The notes: generated by a model not told the origin, from the sequence alone. Counted from the first letter of the stretch, positions 54,508-63,653 are shown. The stretch: 64,000 nt of DNA from Flavobacterium lacus (GCF_003268815.1 NZ_QLSV01000005.1:186001-250000), one strand, 5' to 3'. Numbers and translations: made by a program.

Positions 54508-55146
54508 ATGTCATTAGTAGGTAAAAAATTTCCGAACATTACAGTTGATGCAATTTCCGAAATGGGAGACAATTTGAGAATCAATGTGTTGGACGAAGCG
54601 GTTAAAAACAACAAAAAAGTAATCTTATTTTGGTATCCAAAAGATTTCACCTTTGTTTGTCCAACTGAATTACACGCTTTTCAAACGGCTTTACCAGAAT
54701 TTGAAAAAAGAAATACAGTTGTTATTGGAGCTTCTTGTGATACAAATGAAGTGCATTTTGCGTGGTTAAATACAGCAAAAAATAATGGCGGAATTGAAGG
54801 AGTAACCTATCCTTTAATTGCGGATACAGCCAGAAATTTATCATCTGCTTTAGGAATTTTAGACATCGAAGCCGGAGAATACAACGAAGATACTGAAACC
54901 TATTTAATTTCAGGTTCAAACGTAACGTACAGAGCTACCTATTTAATTGATGAAACCGGAAAAATCTTCCACGAAAGTGTAAACGATATGCCGTTGGGAA
55001 GAAATGTGAACGAATATTTACGCTTAATTGATGCTTACACGCACGTGCAAACCAAAGGTGAAGTTTGTCCTGCCAACTGGGAAGAAGGAAAAGAAGCAAT
55101 GGTTGCTGACCGTTTGAGTACTGCTGCATATTTAAGTCAAAACTAA
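54508..55146 (+). CDS. 2-Cys peroxiredoxin (AhpC/Prx type)
   Basis: 212-residue thiol peroxidase that reduces H2O2 and organic peroxides. The peroxidatic Cys is in YPKDFTFVCPTELHAF (about residue 51) and the resolving Cys in GEVCPANWEEGKEAM (about 178), the typical 2-Cys arrangement. A thioredoxin gene follows by 14 bp and is the probable electron donor. No ahpF nearby. Confidence 0.94.
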   Translation: MSLVGKKFPNITVDAISEMGDNLRINVLDEAVKNNKKVILFWYPKDFTFVCPTELHAFQTALPEFEKRNTVVIGASCDTNEVHFAWLNTAKNNGGIEGVTYPLIADTARNLSSALGILDIEAGEYNEDTETYLISGSNVTYRATYLIDETGKIFHESVNDMPLGRNVNEYLRLIDAYTHVQTKGEVCPANWEEGKEAMVADRLSTAAYLSQN

Positions 55147-55160
55147 AAAATCTAATTTCT

Positions 55161-55475
55161 ATGTTAATCGATTTAACCGAAGATATACTGCAAGACTTAG
55201 TCAATCAAAACAACAAAGTAGTAGTTCAATATTCTGCTTCTTGGTGTGGAAATTGCAGAATTATGAAGCCAAAATTTAAAAAATTGGCAACAGAAAATGA
55301 AACCATTACGTTTGTTTTGGTTGATGCTGAAAATTCTCCTGAATCGAGAAAATTAGCCAATGTTTCCAATTTACCAACGTTTGCCACTTTTGTAAATGGA
55401 GAATTAGTGAATCAAACCCAAACCAACAAAGCAGAAGTTTTAGCTGAATTGGTTGCAGAAATTTCAGTTAACTAA
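55161..55475 (+). CDS. Thioredoxin family protein
   Basis: 104 residues with the active site WCGNC in SASWCGNCRIMKPKF (about 27-41). The Gly-Asn between the Cys residues differs from the classic Gly-Pro. The cis-Pro segment is NLPTFATF (about 76-83). It probably reduces the peroxiredoxin encoded just upstream. The last base of its stop is the first base of the next ATG, so the next gene is translationally coupled. Confidence 0.93.
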   Translation: MLIDLTEDILQDLVNQNNKVVVQYSASWCGNCRIMKPKFKKLATENETITFVLVDAENSPESRKLANVSNLPTFATFVNGELVNQTQTNKAEVLAELVAEISVN

Positions 55476-55732
55476 TGAAATTACCCGTTATCAAACAGTT
55501 GACTCAATTTATTGAGGAAAACGATAAAGATTACCTCATTGAAACCATCGAAGTTTTAGAAGCCTTAACAGAAGTTCCTTCGCTAAAAGATGAAGAATTG
55601 GATGTGATTGGTGAGTTAATTTCAAATATGTACGGAGCATTAGAGGTGAATAAATCCATCCAAAACGGAATGGAAAAAAAAGAAGCTTTAAACAGTTTTA
55701 TGCAACGGGTTTTGGGTTCAATAGACAAATAA
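55475..55732 (+). CDS. Small conserved helical protein (DUF6952-type)
   Basis: 85 residues, acidic and almost all helical (VIKQLTQFIEENDKDYLIETIEVLEAL). It overlaps the thioredoxin gene by one base. Length, sequence and context fit the Bacteroidota family DUF6952, of unknown function, found after peroxiredoxin and thioredoxin. It may be an accessory of this redox pair. No Cys, so not a redox enzyme itself. Confidence 0.75.
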   Translation: MKLPVIKQLTQFIEENDKDYLIETIEVLEALTEVPSLKDEELDVIGELISNMYGALEVNKSIQNGMEKKEALNSFMQRVLGSIDK

Positions 55733-55757
55733 TTTCCATACAAATACCTATAAAAGG

Positions 55758-55782
55758 CGCTTCTTTCGAGAAGCGTTTTTTT
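55758..55782 (+). terminator. Intrinsic terminator after the peroxiredoxin-thioredoxin operon
   Basis: Stem CGCTTCT / AGAAGCG with the stable tetraloop TTCG, followed by seven T. Confidence 0.9.
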
Positions 55783-55818
55783 GTTGGTGATATAAGAGAA
55801 ACTTTATTAAATAATTCC

Positions 55819-55826
55819 TATTTTTG
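55819..55826 (+). promoter_or_regulatory. Promoter -7 element before tpx
   Basis: TATTTTTG matches TAnnTTTG 21 bp before the ATG; no clear -33 box at normal spacing. Confidence 0.4.
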
Positions 55827-55846
55827 AATTCTTAAAAAAATTAAAC

Positions 55847-56344
55847 ATGGCAACAATAACTTTAGGAGGAAATCCTATCCATACCAATGGCGAATTACCA
55901 AAAGTGGGGTCAAAAGCACCTGATTTTCAATTAGTAAAAACCGATTTATCAGTCACTTCATTAAGCGATTTTGCAGGGAGTAAATTAGTTTTAAATATTT
56001 TTCCTAGTGTTGATACCGGAGTTTGTGCTACTTCTGTTAGAACATTCAACCAAAAAGCTTCCACTTTAGAAAACACAAAAGTGCTTTGCATTTCCCGCGA
56101 TTTACCATTTGCTCAAAAACGTTTTTGCGGTGCAGAAGGAATTGAAAACGTTGAAAATTTATCTGATTTCAAAGAAGGAGATTTTGGAAAAAATTATGGT
56201 TTAACGATGACAGACGGACCATTGGCCGGACTTCACTCAAGAGTTGTAATTGTAGTTGATGAAAACGGGGTGGTAACACATGCTCAACAAGTACCTGAAA
56301 TTGCAGACGAACCAAATTATGAAACAGCCTTAGCTGCATTATAA
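55847..56344 (+). CDS. tpx: Thiol peroxidase
   Basis: 165-residue atypical 2-Cys peroxiredoxin, reduced by thioredoxin. The peroxidatic Cys is in PSVDTGVCATSVRTFN (about residue 60) and the resolving Cys in QKRFCGAEGIENV (about 94), the Tpx spacing. Starts MATITLGGNPIHTNGELP as in other Tpx. The diacylglycerol kinase gene follows after 6 bp. Confidence 0.95.
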   Translation: MATITLGGNPIHTNGELPKVGSKAPDFQLVKTDLSVTSLSDFAGSKLVLNIFPSVDTGVCATSVRTFNQKASTLENTKVLCISRDLPFAQKRFCGAEGIENVENLSDFKEGDFGKNYGLTMTDGPLAGLHSRVVIVVDENGVVTHAQQVPEIADEPNYETALAAL

Positions 56345-56350
56345 TTAGTC

Positions 56351-56734
56351 ATGGAATTCCAAAAAGATAGCAGCTTCATTAACGGACGCTTAAAAAGTAT
56401 TTCGTATGCTTTTAAAGGTGCTTGCAAACTTTTGTTTACGGAGCATAGTGTGATGATTCAGTTTTCTTTAGGAATTCTTGTTACAATTGCCGGGTTTTAT
56501 TTTAATATTTCAAAAAACGAATGGTTAATTCAAACCTTGTGTATTGGTTTAGTTTTATCAATTGAAGGATTAAATACCGCAGTTGAAAAAGTGGCCGATT
56601 TTATGCATCCCGATTATCACGAAAAGATTGGCTTTATCAAAGATATTGCAGCCGGTGCAGTATTTTTTGCCGCTTTAACGGCAATTGCTGTTGGAATGAT
56701 AATTTATGTTCCTTACCTTGTCGAATTATATTGA
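56351..56734 (+). CDS. Diacylglycerol kinase / undecaprenol kinase family protein
   Basis: 127 residues, integral membrane, three helices. DgkA signature ENxAxE appears here as IEGLNTAVEKVADF (about 75-88). Such small enzymes phosphorylate diacylglycerol in Gram-negatives or undecaprenol in Gram-positives. It starts 6 bp after tpx and is followed by ftsK. The lipid substrate is inferred. Confidence 0.9.
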   Translation: MEFQKDSSFINGRLKSISYAFKGACKLLFTEHSVMIQFSLGILVTIAGFYFNISKNEWLIQTLCIGLVLSIEGLNTAVEKVADFMHPDYHEKIGFIKDIAAGAVFFAALTAIAVGMIIYVPYLVELY

Positions 56735-56779
56735 AAATAATTTAAAAATAATTACTTTTACAACAAATTAAGGGAGTTA

Positions 56780-59230
56780 ATGGCTAAAACATCTTCGACA
56801 AATTCTGCCAAAAAAGAAGCAGAAACAAAATCTGAATCTAAAAAATCATTTACTTTTACTAAACAACATCGTTTTTTGTTTGGATGCTTTCTAGTGCTTT
56901 TTTCGGTGGCTTTGTTTCTTTCTATGGTTTCCTTTTTTATTCACTGGCAAGAAGACCAAAGTGCGGTTAATAGTATTGGTAATCGTTCTGTTGATGTAAA
57001 AAACTGGTTGGGGAAAGTGGGGGCTTACTTAGCCGACTTGTTTCTGTATAAAGGTTTTGGAATAGCTTCCTTTCTGCTGGTGCGACTTTTTTTTATGTCT
57101 GGGATTTATATGATTTTAAGTCTTCCGATAAAAAAATTAAAGAATTTATGGTTTTGGGATTTATTTGCAATGGTGAATTTCTCCCTAATGTTTGGTTTTT
57201 TTTCCAACTATATTCCCGAATTAGGTGGTATTGTCGGATTTGAAATGAATTCGTATATTCAAGATTTTATGGGAAAACCCGGAACATTATTGATTTTGGT
57301 TTTCAGTTTTTTAATTTATTTGATTTTTAAAGTGAATGTTTCTCCTGAAACCTTTCAAAAATTATTCGAAAGAAAGAAAAGTGAAATTAAAGAAGATTTA
57401 GAAGAAGCTTCGGTAATAAATCCATTTGATAAACCTATTGAAAATAAAAAGGAAGAAGAGTTAGAAGATGGCGTTATTTCTATCAAAAAACCTACTTCAG
57501 CCTTCGAAATAAATAAAGAAAATCTTAAACCAACCATCGAAAACGCTTCAGAAATTAATCTTGAACCTAAGATTAAAACGTTTGAACCTACTCCTCTACC
57601 CGTTGCTAGAGAACCCGAAATTATTCAAACCGAAGACGAGCATTTTGTAATAGAAAAAGCTCCCGAAGAAGAACAAATTGAAGAAAACCTTGCCAGCCGT
57701 TTAGTAGCTGACTTCGGTGAATTTGATCCAACGTTAGAATTGTCTAAATACAAATTTCCAACGTTAGACTTATTAAAAGATTATGGTGCAAGTGGTATTA
57801 CAATCAATCAAGAAGAATTAGAAGAAAATAAAAACCGAATTCTGGAAACACTTCGGAATTATAAAATCGACATTGCTCAAATCAAAGCAACGGTTGGTCC
57901 GTCAGTTACCTTATATGAAATTGTTCCCGAAGCCGGCATTCGAATTTCAAAAATTAAAAGCTTAGAAGACGACATTGCTTTGTCACTCTCGGCACTTGGA
58001 ATAAGAATTATTGCACCTATTCCCGGAAAAGGAACCATTGGAATTGAAGTGCCAAACAAAAACCCAACGATGGTTCCAATGAAATCGGTCATTGGTTCAA
58101 CCCGTTTCCAAGAAGCAGAAATGGAATTACCTATTGCCTTAGGGAAAACTATTTCCAACGAAACCTTTGTAGTAGATTTGGCTAAAATGCCACACCTTTT
58201 AATGGCAGGGGCGACAGGACAAGGAAAATCAGTAGGATTAAATGCCGTGTTAACCTCGTTGTTATACAAAAAACACCCGGCAGAGGTGAAATTTGTGTTG
58301 GTTGATCCGAAAAAAGTTGAACTTACACTTTTTAATAAAATTGAACGTCATTATTTGGCTAAATTGCCGGATACCGAAGATGCTATCATAACAGATAATA
58401 ACAAGGTTATCAATACGTTGAATTCACTTTGTATTGAAATGGATAATCGCTACACGTTGCTAAAAGATGCGATGGTGCGAAACATCAAAGAATACAACGA
58501 TAAATTTAAAGCCAGAAAATTAAATCCAAATGAAGGGCATCGGTTTTTGCCTTATATTGTTTTGGTTGTGGATGAGTTTGCCGATTTAATTATGACTGCC
58601 GGCAAAGAGGTAGAAACACCAATTGCCCGATTAGCTCAATTAGCTCGTGCAATCGGAATTCATTTGATTATTGCTACGCAACGACCTTCCGTAAATGTGA
58701 TTACAGGTTTGATTAAGGCGAATTTCCCAGCTCGAATTGCTTTTAGAGTAACTTCTAAAATAGATTCGCGAACCATTTTAGACACGCAAGGTGCCGATCA
58801 GTTGATTGGTCGAGGTGACATGCTCTATACCAACGGCAACGATTTGGTAAGGGTGCAATGTGCGTTTGTTGATACACCGGAAGTTGAACGTATTACAGAA
58901 TTCATTGGCTCGCAAAAAGCCTATCCAAACGCTTATTTGCTGCCGGAATACGTTGGCGAAGAGAATGGCACAATGCTTGATATAGATATATCCGAACGTG
59001 ATTCAATGTTTAAAGATGCTGCCGAGGTAATTGTAACCGCACAACAAGGTTCCGCCTCATTATTGCAACGGAAATTAAAACTGGGCTACAACCGTGCCGG
59101 AAGATTGATTGATCAATTGGAAGCTGCCGGAATTGTAGGTCCTTTTGAAGGAAGCAAAGCCCGATCGGTCAATATTCCTGACTTGAATTCGTTAAACGAA
59201 TTTTTTAACAACGAACAAAATAATGCTTGA
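56780..59230 (+). CDS. ftsK: DNA translocase FtsK
   Basis: 816-residue septal DNA pump that clears the terminus region and activates XerCD recombination. Four N-terminal transmembrane helices (about 30-190), an acidic linker (about 200-310), the motor with Walker A GATGQGKSVGLN (about 475) and Walker B LVVDEFADLI, and the C-terminal gamma winged-helix domain (about 750-810, LLQRKLKLGYNRAGRLIDQLEAAGIVG) that reads KOPS-type sites. The linker is shorter than in E. coli. Its end overlaps or abuts the lolA start. Confidence 0.96.
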   Translation: MAKTSSTNSAKKEAETKSESKKSFTFTKQHRFLFGCFLVLFSVALFLSMVSFFIHWQEDQSAVNSIGNRSVDVKNWLGKVGAYLADLFLYKGFGIASFLLVRLFFMSGIYMILSLPIKKLKNLWFWDLFAMVNFSLMFGFFSNYIPELGGIVGFEMNSYIQDFMGKPGTLLILVFSFLIYLIFKVNVSPETFQKLFERKKSEIKEDLEEASVINPFDKPIENKKEEELEDGVISIKKPTSAFEINKENLKPTIENASEINLEPKIKTFEPTPLPVAREPEIIQTEDEHFVIEKAPEEEQIEENLASRLVADFGEFDPTLELSKYKFPTLDLLKDYGASGITINQEELEENKNRILETLRNYKIDIAQIKATVGPSVTLYEIVPEAGIRISKIKSLEDDIALSLSALGIRIIAPIPGKGTIGIEVPNKNPTMVPMKSVIGSTRFQEAEMELPIALGKTISNETFVVDLAKMPHLLMAGATGQGKSVGLNAVLTSLLYKKHPAEVKFVLVDPKKVELTLFNKIERHYLAKLPDTEDAIITDNNKVINTLNSLCIEMDNRYTLLKDAMVRNIKEYNDKFKARKLNPNEGHRFLPYIVLVVDEFADLIMTAGKEVETPIARLAQLARAIGIHLIIATQRPSVNVITGLIKANFPARIAFRVTSKIDSRTILDTQGADQLIGRGDMLYTNGNDLVRVQCAFVDTPEVERITEFIGSQKAYPNAYLLPEYVGEENGTMLDIDISERDSMFKDAAEVIVTAQQGSASLLQRKLKLGYNRAGRLIDQLEAAGIVGPFEGSKARSVNIPDLNSLNEFFNNEQNNA

Positions 59231-59231
59231 A

Positions 59232-59873
59232 ATGAAAAAATTTATCTGGATTTCAATTCTCTTTTTATCTGTATTCAATGCACAAGGACAGGATAAAAAA
59301 GCAAAAGATTTATTGGATGAAGTAACCGCCAAAGTAAAAAGCTACGAAAACATTTCAATTGATTTTAAATACAGTCTTCAAAATACCAAAGAAAACATTA
59401 ATCAAGACAGTAAAGGAAGTGTTGTCTTAAAAAGTAATTTATACCATCTAAGTTTTATGGGAACAACTAAGATTTTTGATGGAAAAAAAACGTATACGAT
59501 TGTCCCAGAAGATGAAGAAGTAACCATTTCAAAAGTAGATGAAAAAGATGAAAATGCTATTACTCCTGCCAAAATGCTAACTTTTTTTAATTCGGGGTAT
59601 AAATACTATTGGGATATTCCGCAAGACATCAAAGGAAGAAAAATTCAATACATCAAGCTAGTTCCTATAAGTTCCAAAGACCAAAGAAAAGAAATTCTTT
59701 TGGGAATTGATGTTCAAACTAAACACATCTACAATTTGATCGAAGTGGGTAAAAAAGGAACCAAAACAACACTCACTGTTAATTCTTTCAAAACCAATCA
59801 GCCATTATCAAAAAATCAGTTTACCTTTGACGAGAGTAAATTCAAAAATTACTACATCAATAGAATAGACTAA
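59232..59873 (+). CDS. lolA: LolA-family outer-membrane lipoprotein carrier protein
   Basis: 213 residues from the ATG at 59232 (MKKFIWISILFLSVFNAQGQ, signal peptide). A second ATG at 59223, overlapping the ftsK stop, is possible. The chain follows the LolA half-barrel pattern: ISIDFKYSLQNTKEN, GSVVLKSNLYHLSFMGTTKIFDGKKTYTIVPEDEEV and a later YKYYWDIPQD stretch. It shuttles lipoproteins across the periplasm. The next gene encodes an LptF/G-type permease, another envelope transport protein. Confidence 0.9.
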   Translation: MKKFIWISILFLSVFNAQGQDKKAKDLLDEVTAKVKSYENISIDFKYSLQNTKENINQDSKGSVVLKSNLYHLSFMGTTKIFDGKKTYTIVPEDEEVTISKVDEKDENAITPAKMLTFFNSGYKYYWDIPQDIKGRKIQYIKLVPISSKDQRKEILLGIDVQTKHIYNLIEVGKKGTKTTLTVNSFKTNQPLSKNQFTFDESKFKNYYINRID

Positions 59874-59881
59874 TTTTTACA

Positions 59882-61321
59882 GTGAAAATTTTAGATCGCT
59901 ATATCCTTACTTCATTTTTGAGTACATTTGCTACGGTATTTGTTATCCTCTTTTTTATCTTTATTCTTCAAGGAATATGGCTTTTTATCGCAGATTTGGC
60001 AGGTAAAGATCTAGACACTTTTTTAATTTTTAAATTCCTCGCCTTTTATGCTCCCAAAGTAGTTCCGCTCGTACTACCGCTTTCAGTTCTATTGGCCTCT
60101 ATCATGACCTTTGGAAATTTTGCAGAAAATTATGAATTTGCTGCCATGAAATCGTCAGGGATTTCTTTGAGACGTGCCATGCATTCATTAGCCATATTTA
60201 TTCTTGGATTGAGTTTTGTAGCTTTTTTATTTGCTAATAATATCATTCCGCAAGCAGAGTACAAATTCATCAACCTTCGAAAAAGTATTGTGCAACAAAA
60301 ACCCTCCACGGCTATTGCAGAAGGGCAATTTAGTACTGTTGGAAACCATACGATAAAAGTAGCCGAAAAATATGGTGATAACGATAATTTGTTAAGAGAT
60401 GTTACCATACATAAACTATCTAATTTAGGCGTAGGAACAAATGTGGTTATTAAAGCCAAAAGAGGTGAATTAATCAGTAACGAAAACTCAAATTTTCTTC
60501 AGTTAATTTTGCATGACGGAAATTATTATGAAGATGTTCCCGTTAAAAATTATACCGAAAAAAACAAAGTTCCTTTTGCTAAGAGTTCTTTCAAAAAATA
60601 TATTATTAATTTTGATTTATCGCCTCTTCAAAAAATTGATTTAGAACAAGATCAAATCTCGAACACAAACAACATGTTAAATATCAACGAATTAAGATAC
60701 ACGCTTGATTCATTGGAGAATAATTACAAAAAAGATATCACTTCTTTCACAGAAAATTCAAAGCAGCGTTTTTCAATAACCCGACCCAAGTATACAAGTA
60801 ATCAAAAAAGTAACGACTCTGTAGTCAATGACTTAACTACCCTTGTTCAACCTAATCAAGTTATAAGTCTCTACGATAATGCAAAAGCAAATGTTTCAAA
60901 TATAAAGTTCTCCATTGAAGGTTCAAACTATGAATTCGCTGAGAAAATAAAAAATATTAATAACCATTGGCTAGCTTTTTACGACAAATTTGTAATTGCT
61001 TATGCTTGCTTGTTGATGTTTTTTATTGGGGCACCAATTGGAGCTATCATCAGAAAAGGTGGTCTCGGCTTACCCATTGTATTTGCAATGATTGTTTTTA
61101 TTGTCTACCATTTTATTAATGTTTTTGGCAAAAAATTAGCTCAAGAAGATGGCATTACACCTTTTTTAGGTGCTTGGATGTCCTCAATTCTATTAACTCC
61201 AGTTGCAATCCTGCTAACCTACAGAGCCACAAACGATATTGGACTGGTGAATATGGATGTCATTTTACAACCTTTCTTTAAATTATTTAAAAAGCGTTCC
61301 AAAGAAAAAAAACTAACATAA
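59882..61321 (+). CDS. LptF/LptG-family permease
   Basis: 479 residues from a GTG start at 59882 (MKILDRYILTSFLSTFATVF). YjgP/YjgQ-type membrane subunit of the LPS export ABC complex LptB2FG: six helices (about 12-40, 55-80, 95-118 and three in 375-460) around a large periplasmic jellyroll domain (about 130-370). Bacteroidota have two such genes and they cannot be told apart here. The position after lolA and before ribB with 3 to 8 bp gaps indicates one operon. Confidence 0.9.
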   Translation: MKILDRYILTSFLSTFATVFVILFFIFILQGIWLFIADLAGKDLDTFLIFKFLAFYAPKVVPLVLPLSVLLASIMTFGNFAENYEFAAMKSSGISLRRAMHSLAIFILGLSFVAFLFANNIIPQAEYKFINLRKSIVQQKPSTAIAEGQFSTVGNHTIKVAEKYGDNDNLLRDVTIHKLSNLGVGTNVVIKAKRGELISNENSNFLQLILHDGNYYEDVPVKNYTEKNKVPFAKSSFKKYIINFDLSPLQKIDLEQDQISNTNNMLNINELRYTLDSLENNYKKDITSFTENSKQRFSITRPKYTSNQKSNDSVVNDLTTLVQPNQVISLYDNAKANVSNIKFSIEGSNYEFAEKIKNINNHWLAFYDKFVIAYACLLMFFIGAPIGAIIRKGGLGLPIVFAMIVFIVYHFINVFGKKLAQEDGITPFLGAWMSSILLTPVAILLTYRATNDIGLVNMDVILQPFFKLFKKRSKEKKLT

Positions 61322-61324
61322 ATC

Positions 61325-62455
61325 ATGTCTCAAAAAATACAACTAAACACCATTGAAGAAGCCATAGAGGAGATCCGTCAAGGAAAAGTAATCATCGTGG
61401 TGGATGATGAAGATCGTGAAAACGAAGGCGATTTTTTGGCTGCTGCAGAAAAAGTAACACCGGAAATGATTAATTTTATGGCAATGTACGGTCGCGGACT
61501 CATCTGTGCTCCACTCACTGAAAGACGTTGTAAAGAATTGGAGCTTCACACGATGGTGACGAACAACACCGATCACATGGAAACTGCTTTCACGGTTTCT
61601 GTAGATTTAAAAGGAAATGGTGTTAGCACCGGAATTTCTGCTGCAGATAGAGCAAAAACGATTTTAGCTTTAGTGGACGAAAACACAAAACCGTTTGATT
61701 TGGCCAGACCAGGACACATTTTCCCATTAATTGCAAAGCAGGGTGGTGTTTTGCGAAGAACAGGGCACACCGAAGCTGCCATTGATTTTGCTAGGCTTGC
61801 TGGCTTCACTCCTGCCGGTGTAATTTGTGAAATTATGAACGAAGATGGTTCGATGTCTCGTTTACCACAATTGGTTGAAGTGGCAAAAAAATTCGATTTA
61901 AAATTAGTGTCTATTGAAGATTTAGTAGCCTATCGCATGCAACATGATAGTTTGATCCAGAAGAAAGAGGATTTTGAAATCGCTACTCGTTTTGGCTCAT
62001 TCCGACTAAGGGCTTATCTTCAAACCACCAATAAACAAGTTCACTTGGCTTTAACCAAAGGAAGTTGGAATAATGGCGAGGCGGTTCTAACCCGCATCAA
62101 TTCGAAACAAGTGAATAATGACATTTTAGAAACATTGACAAACAATTCTGAAAAGCGTTTGGAAAACATGTTCAATCGTATAAACGAAGAAGGTCGTGGT
62201 GCAATTCTTTTCATCAATCAAGAAATTCCATCAATTGAATTATTAAATCGCATTAGTGAACTTAAGATTTTACAAGAACAAGGACAAATGAAAGCTCCAC
62301 CAATTAAAATGGATGCAAAAGATTTTGGAATTGGAGCCCAAATTCTGCATGATTTAGACATTTCAAAAATCCGATTACTTTCTAATTCTGAACAAACAAA
62401 AAGAGTTGGAATGATTGGTTATGGATTGGAAATTACAGAATATGTAAATTATTAA
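61325..62455 (+). CDS. ribB: 3,4-dihydroxy-2-butanone-4-phosphate synthase with degenerate GTP cyclohydrolase II domain
   Basis: 376 residues. Residues 1-205 are a full DHBP synthase, making the four-carbon riboflavin precursor from ribulose 5-phosphate: [11 protein letters not shown] (27-37), [33 protein letters not shown]. Residues 217-376 align with the GTP cyclohydrolase II half of RibBA but lack the zinc-binding CxxxxxxxxxxCxC segment and other active residues, so that half should be inactive. Bacteroidota usually have a separate, active RibA elsewhere. Last gene of the ftsK-lolA-lptF/G-ribB run. Confidence 0.92.
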   Translation: MSQKIQLNTIEEAIEEIRQGKVIIVVDDEDRENEGDFLAAAEKVTPEMINFMAMYGRGLICAPLTERRCKELELHTMVTNNTDHMETAFTVSVDLKGNGVSTGISAADRAKTILALVDENTKPFDLARPGHIFPLIAKQGGVLRRTGHTEAAIDFARLAGFTPAGVICEIMNEDGSMSRLPQLVEVAKKFDLKLVSIEDLVAYRMQHDSLIQKKEDFEIATRFGSFRLRAYLQTTNKQVHLALTKGSWNNGEAVLTRINSKQVNNDILETLTNNSEKRLENMFNRINEEGRGAILFINQEIPSIELLNRISELKILQEQGQMKAPPIKMDAKDFGIGAQILHDLDISKIRLLSNSEQTKRVGMIGYGLEITEYVNY

Positions 62456-62549
62456 TTATGTATTTTCATTCTCCGTTGATTCTAAATCATAGAAAATGAA
62501 ACGTTTAGTAGATTCTTTTAAAATAGTGCATACTTTTCGCCTAAAAAGG

Positions 62550-62580
62550 TTTGTATAAACCAAAAATCGTTCTATATTTG
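62550..62580 (+). promoter_or_regulatory. Promoter of tRNA-Ser(TGA)
   Basis: TTTG (62550-62553), 19 bp, TATATTTG (62573-62580): a full match to the Bacteroidota consensus, 32 bp before the tRNA. Confidence 0.75.
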
Positions 62581-62612
62581 CACTCGCAATCAGAAAATGG
62601 TTGTGTTTTACT

Positions 62613-62697
62613 GGAGAAATGGCAGAGTGGTCGATTGCGGCAGTCTTGAAAACTGTTGACTGTAACAGGTCCGGGGGTTCGAATCCCTCTTTCTCCG
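62613..62697 (+). tRNA. tRNA-Ser (TGA)
   Basis: 85-nt class II tRNA with long variable arm. Acceptor GGAGAAA pairs with TTTCTCC, discriminator G. The anticodon loop CTTGAAA between GCAGT and ACTGT gives TGA, reading TCA and other TCN codons. CCA is not encoded. Confidence 0.97.
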
Positions 62698-62703
62698 CAA
62701 AAT

Positions 62704-62745
62704 TAAAACCCTAACAATTGAATATCAATTAGTTAGGGTTTTTTA
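62704..62745 (+). terminator. Intrinsic terminator after tRNA-Ser
   Basis: Stem AAAACCCTAAC / GTTAGGGTTTT, extended by AATTG / CAATT, then T run. Confidence 0.87.
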
Positions 62746-63062
62746 TTTGCATTATATCCCGAGAAATTTTTTGTTTTATAATTTATTATTTTTACAGTAA
62801 AGTAAATTATTATGGAAGCTCAACTATCAAGCAAATAATATCGGATTTTATGTTTATTGGAAAACAATTAGAAGTGCTATTTAAAGTCAGGAATGAGTTT
62901 CAAGCCTTGTGTACAACATCTCTACAAATGAGGCAATAACGTTAAAACATATTAAATCAATTAATCATAAATTATGTAATATAAATCCAAAATTATGTAA
63001 GTAATCGTGGGCAATATATCATGAAATTTACACTCTAGTATTAATCATCTAATTTGGATACC
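62746..63062. other. Gene-free stretch with a 21-bp-spaced direct repeat
   Basis: No convincing open reading frame on either strand; very AT-rich. It contains two copies of AAATTATGTAA, at 62969-62979 and 62990-63000, 21 bp apart, ahead of the four-helix-bundle gene. Confidence 0.5.
62969..63000. repeat. Direct repeat AAATTATGTAA x2, 21-bp period
   Basis: Two identical 11-mers spaced two helical turns apart, 63 bp before the start codon at 63063. Possible regulator site or chance in AT-rich DNA. Confidence 0.4.
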
Positions 63063-63521
63063 ATGAGCATTGAAAAAACAATTGAGAACCTAAATACATT
63101 GCTTTGTATTAACAATGACCGAGTGGAAGGATATAAATCTGCTCTCTATGAAGCGAAAGAACCAGATATCAAAATAATGTTTTCAACTTTGGCTCTCACA
63201 TCATTAGAATGTAAAAAGGAGCTTACTCAGGAATTAAAAAAATTAGGAGCGAAAAGAAATAACGGATTTAGAGAAACCGGAAAGTTCTTTATCATTTGGG
63301 GTGAAATGAAAAAAGCGATCAAAAAAGATGACCGACAATCAATTTTATCTTCATGTAAGCATGGAGAAAATAAAGTGCTTAATGAGTATGAAAAAATAAT
63401 TAAAGAGAGTGATTCTTTGGTAAACTCAGAAAAAAACAGTGTACTTTTTAAGCAGTATAATCTGCTGAAAGCGGACTACGAAAGGATTAATCAGTTGCAT
63501 AACTATTTTCAAGAAGTTTAA
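63063..63521 (+). CDS. PA2169-family four-helix-bundle protein (DUF2383)
   Basis: 152 residues from the ATG at 63063 (MSIEKTIENLNTLLCINNDRVEGYK). A TTG at 63054 would add three. Helical throughout, with the ferritin-like PA2169/DUF2383 pattern: NNDRVEGYKSALYEAKEPDIKIMF and SCKHGENKVLNEYEKII. Members are often stress-induced; iron binding has not been shown generally. It is followed by 400 bp without a gene. Probably cytosolic. Confidence 0.83.
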   Translation: MSIEKTIENLNTLLCINNDRVEGYKSALYEAKEPDIKIMFSTLALTSLECKKELTQELKKLGAKRNNGFRETGKFFIIWGEMKKAIKKDDRQSILSSCKHGENKVLNEYEKIIKESDSLVNSEKNSVLFKQYNLLKADYERINQLHNYFQEV

Positions 63522-63569
63522 TAAAAGTGTTGGAAAGTGAACCATTATTCTACATAAAAACTATATGGT

Positions 63570-63653
63570 GAGTAGTAAGTTACATGTCAAATTGAGCTTG
63601 TCGTTATTTGTGGTTAGATTTTCTTCAAGCTCATGCTGACATGAATACTACTC
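63570..63653. repeat. Long interrupted inverted repeat (22 paired bases)
   Basis: Three paired blocks in order: GAGTAGTA (63570-63577) with TACTACTC (63646-63653), CATGTCA (63583-63589) with TGACATG (63637-63643), GAGCTTG (63594-63600) with CAAGCTC (63626-63632). Internal loops are 5x2 and 4x4; the apical loop is 25 bases. No T-tract follows. Confidence 0.65.

Noticed and set aside
57877..58269. 130-residue minus-strand open frame
   Set aside because: Antisense to the FtsK motor region.
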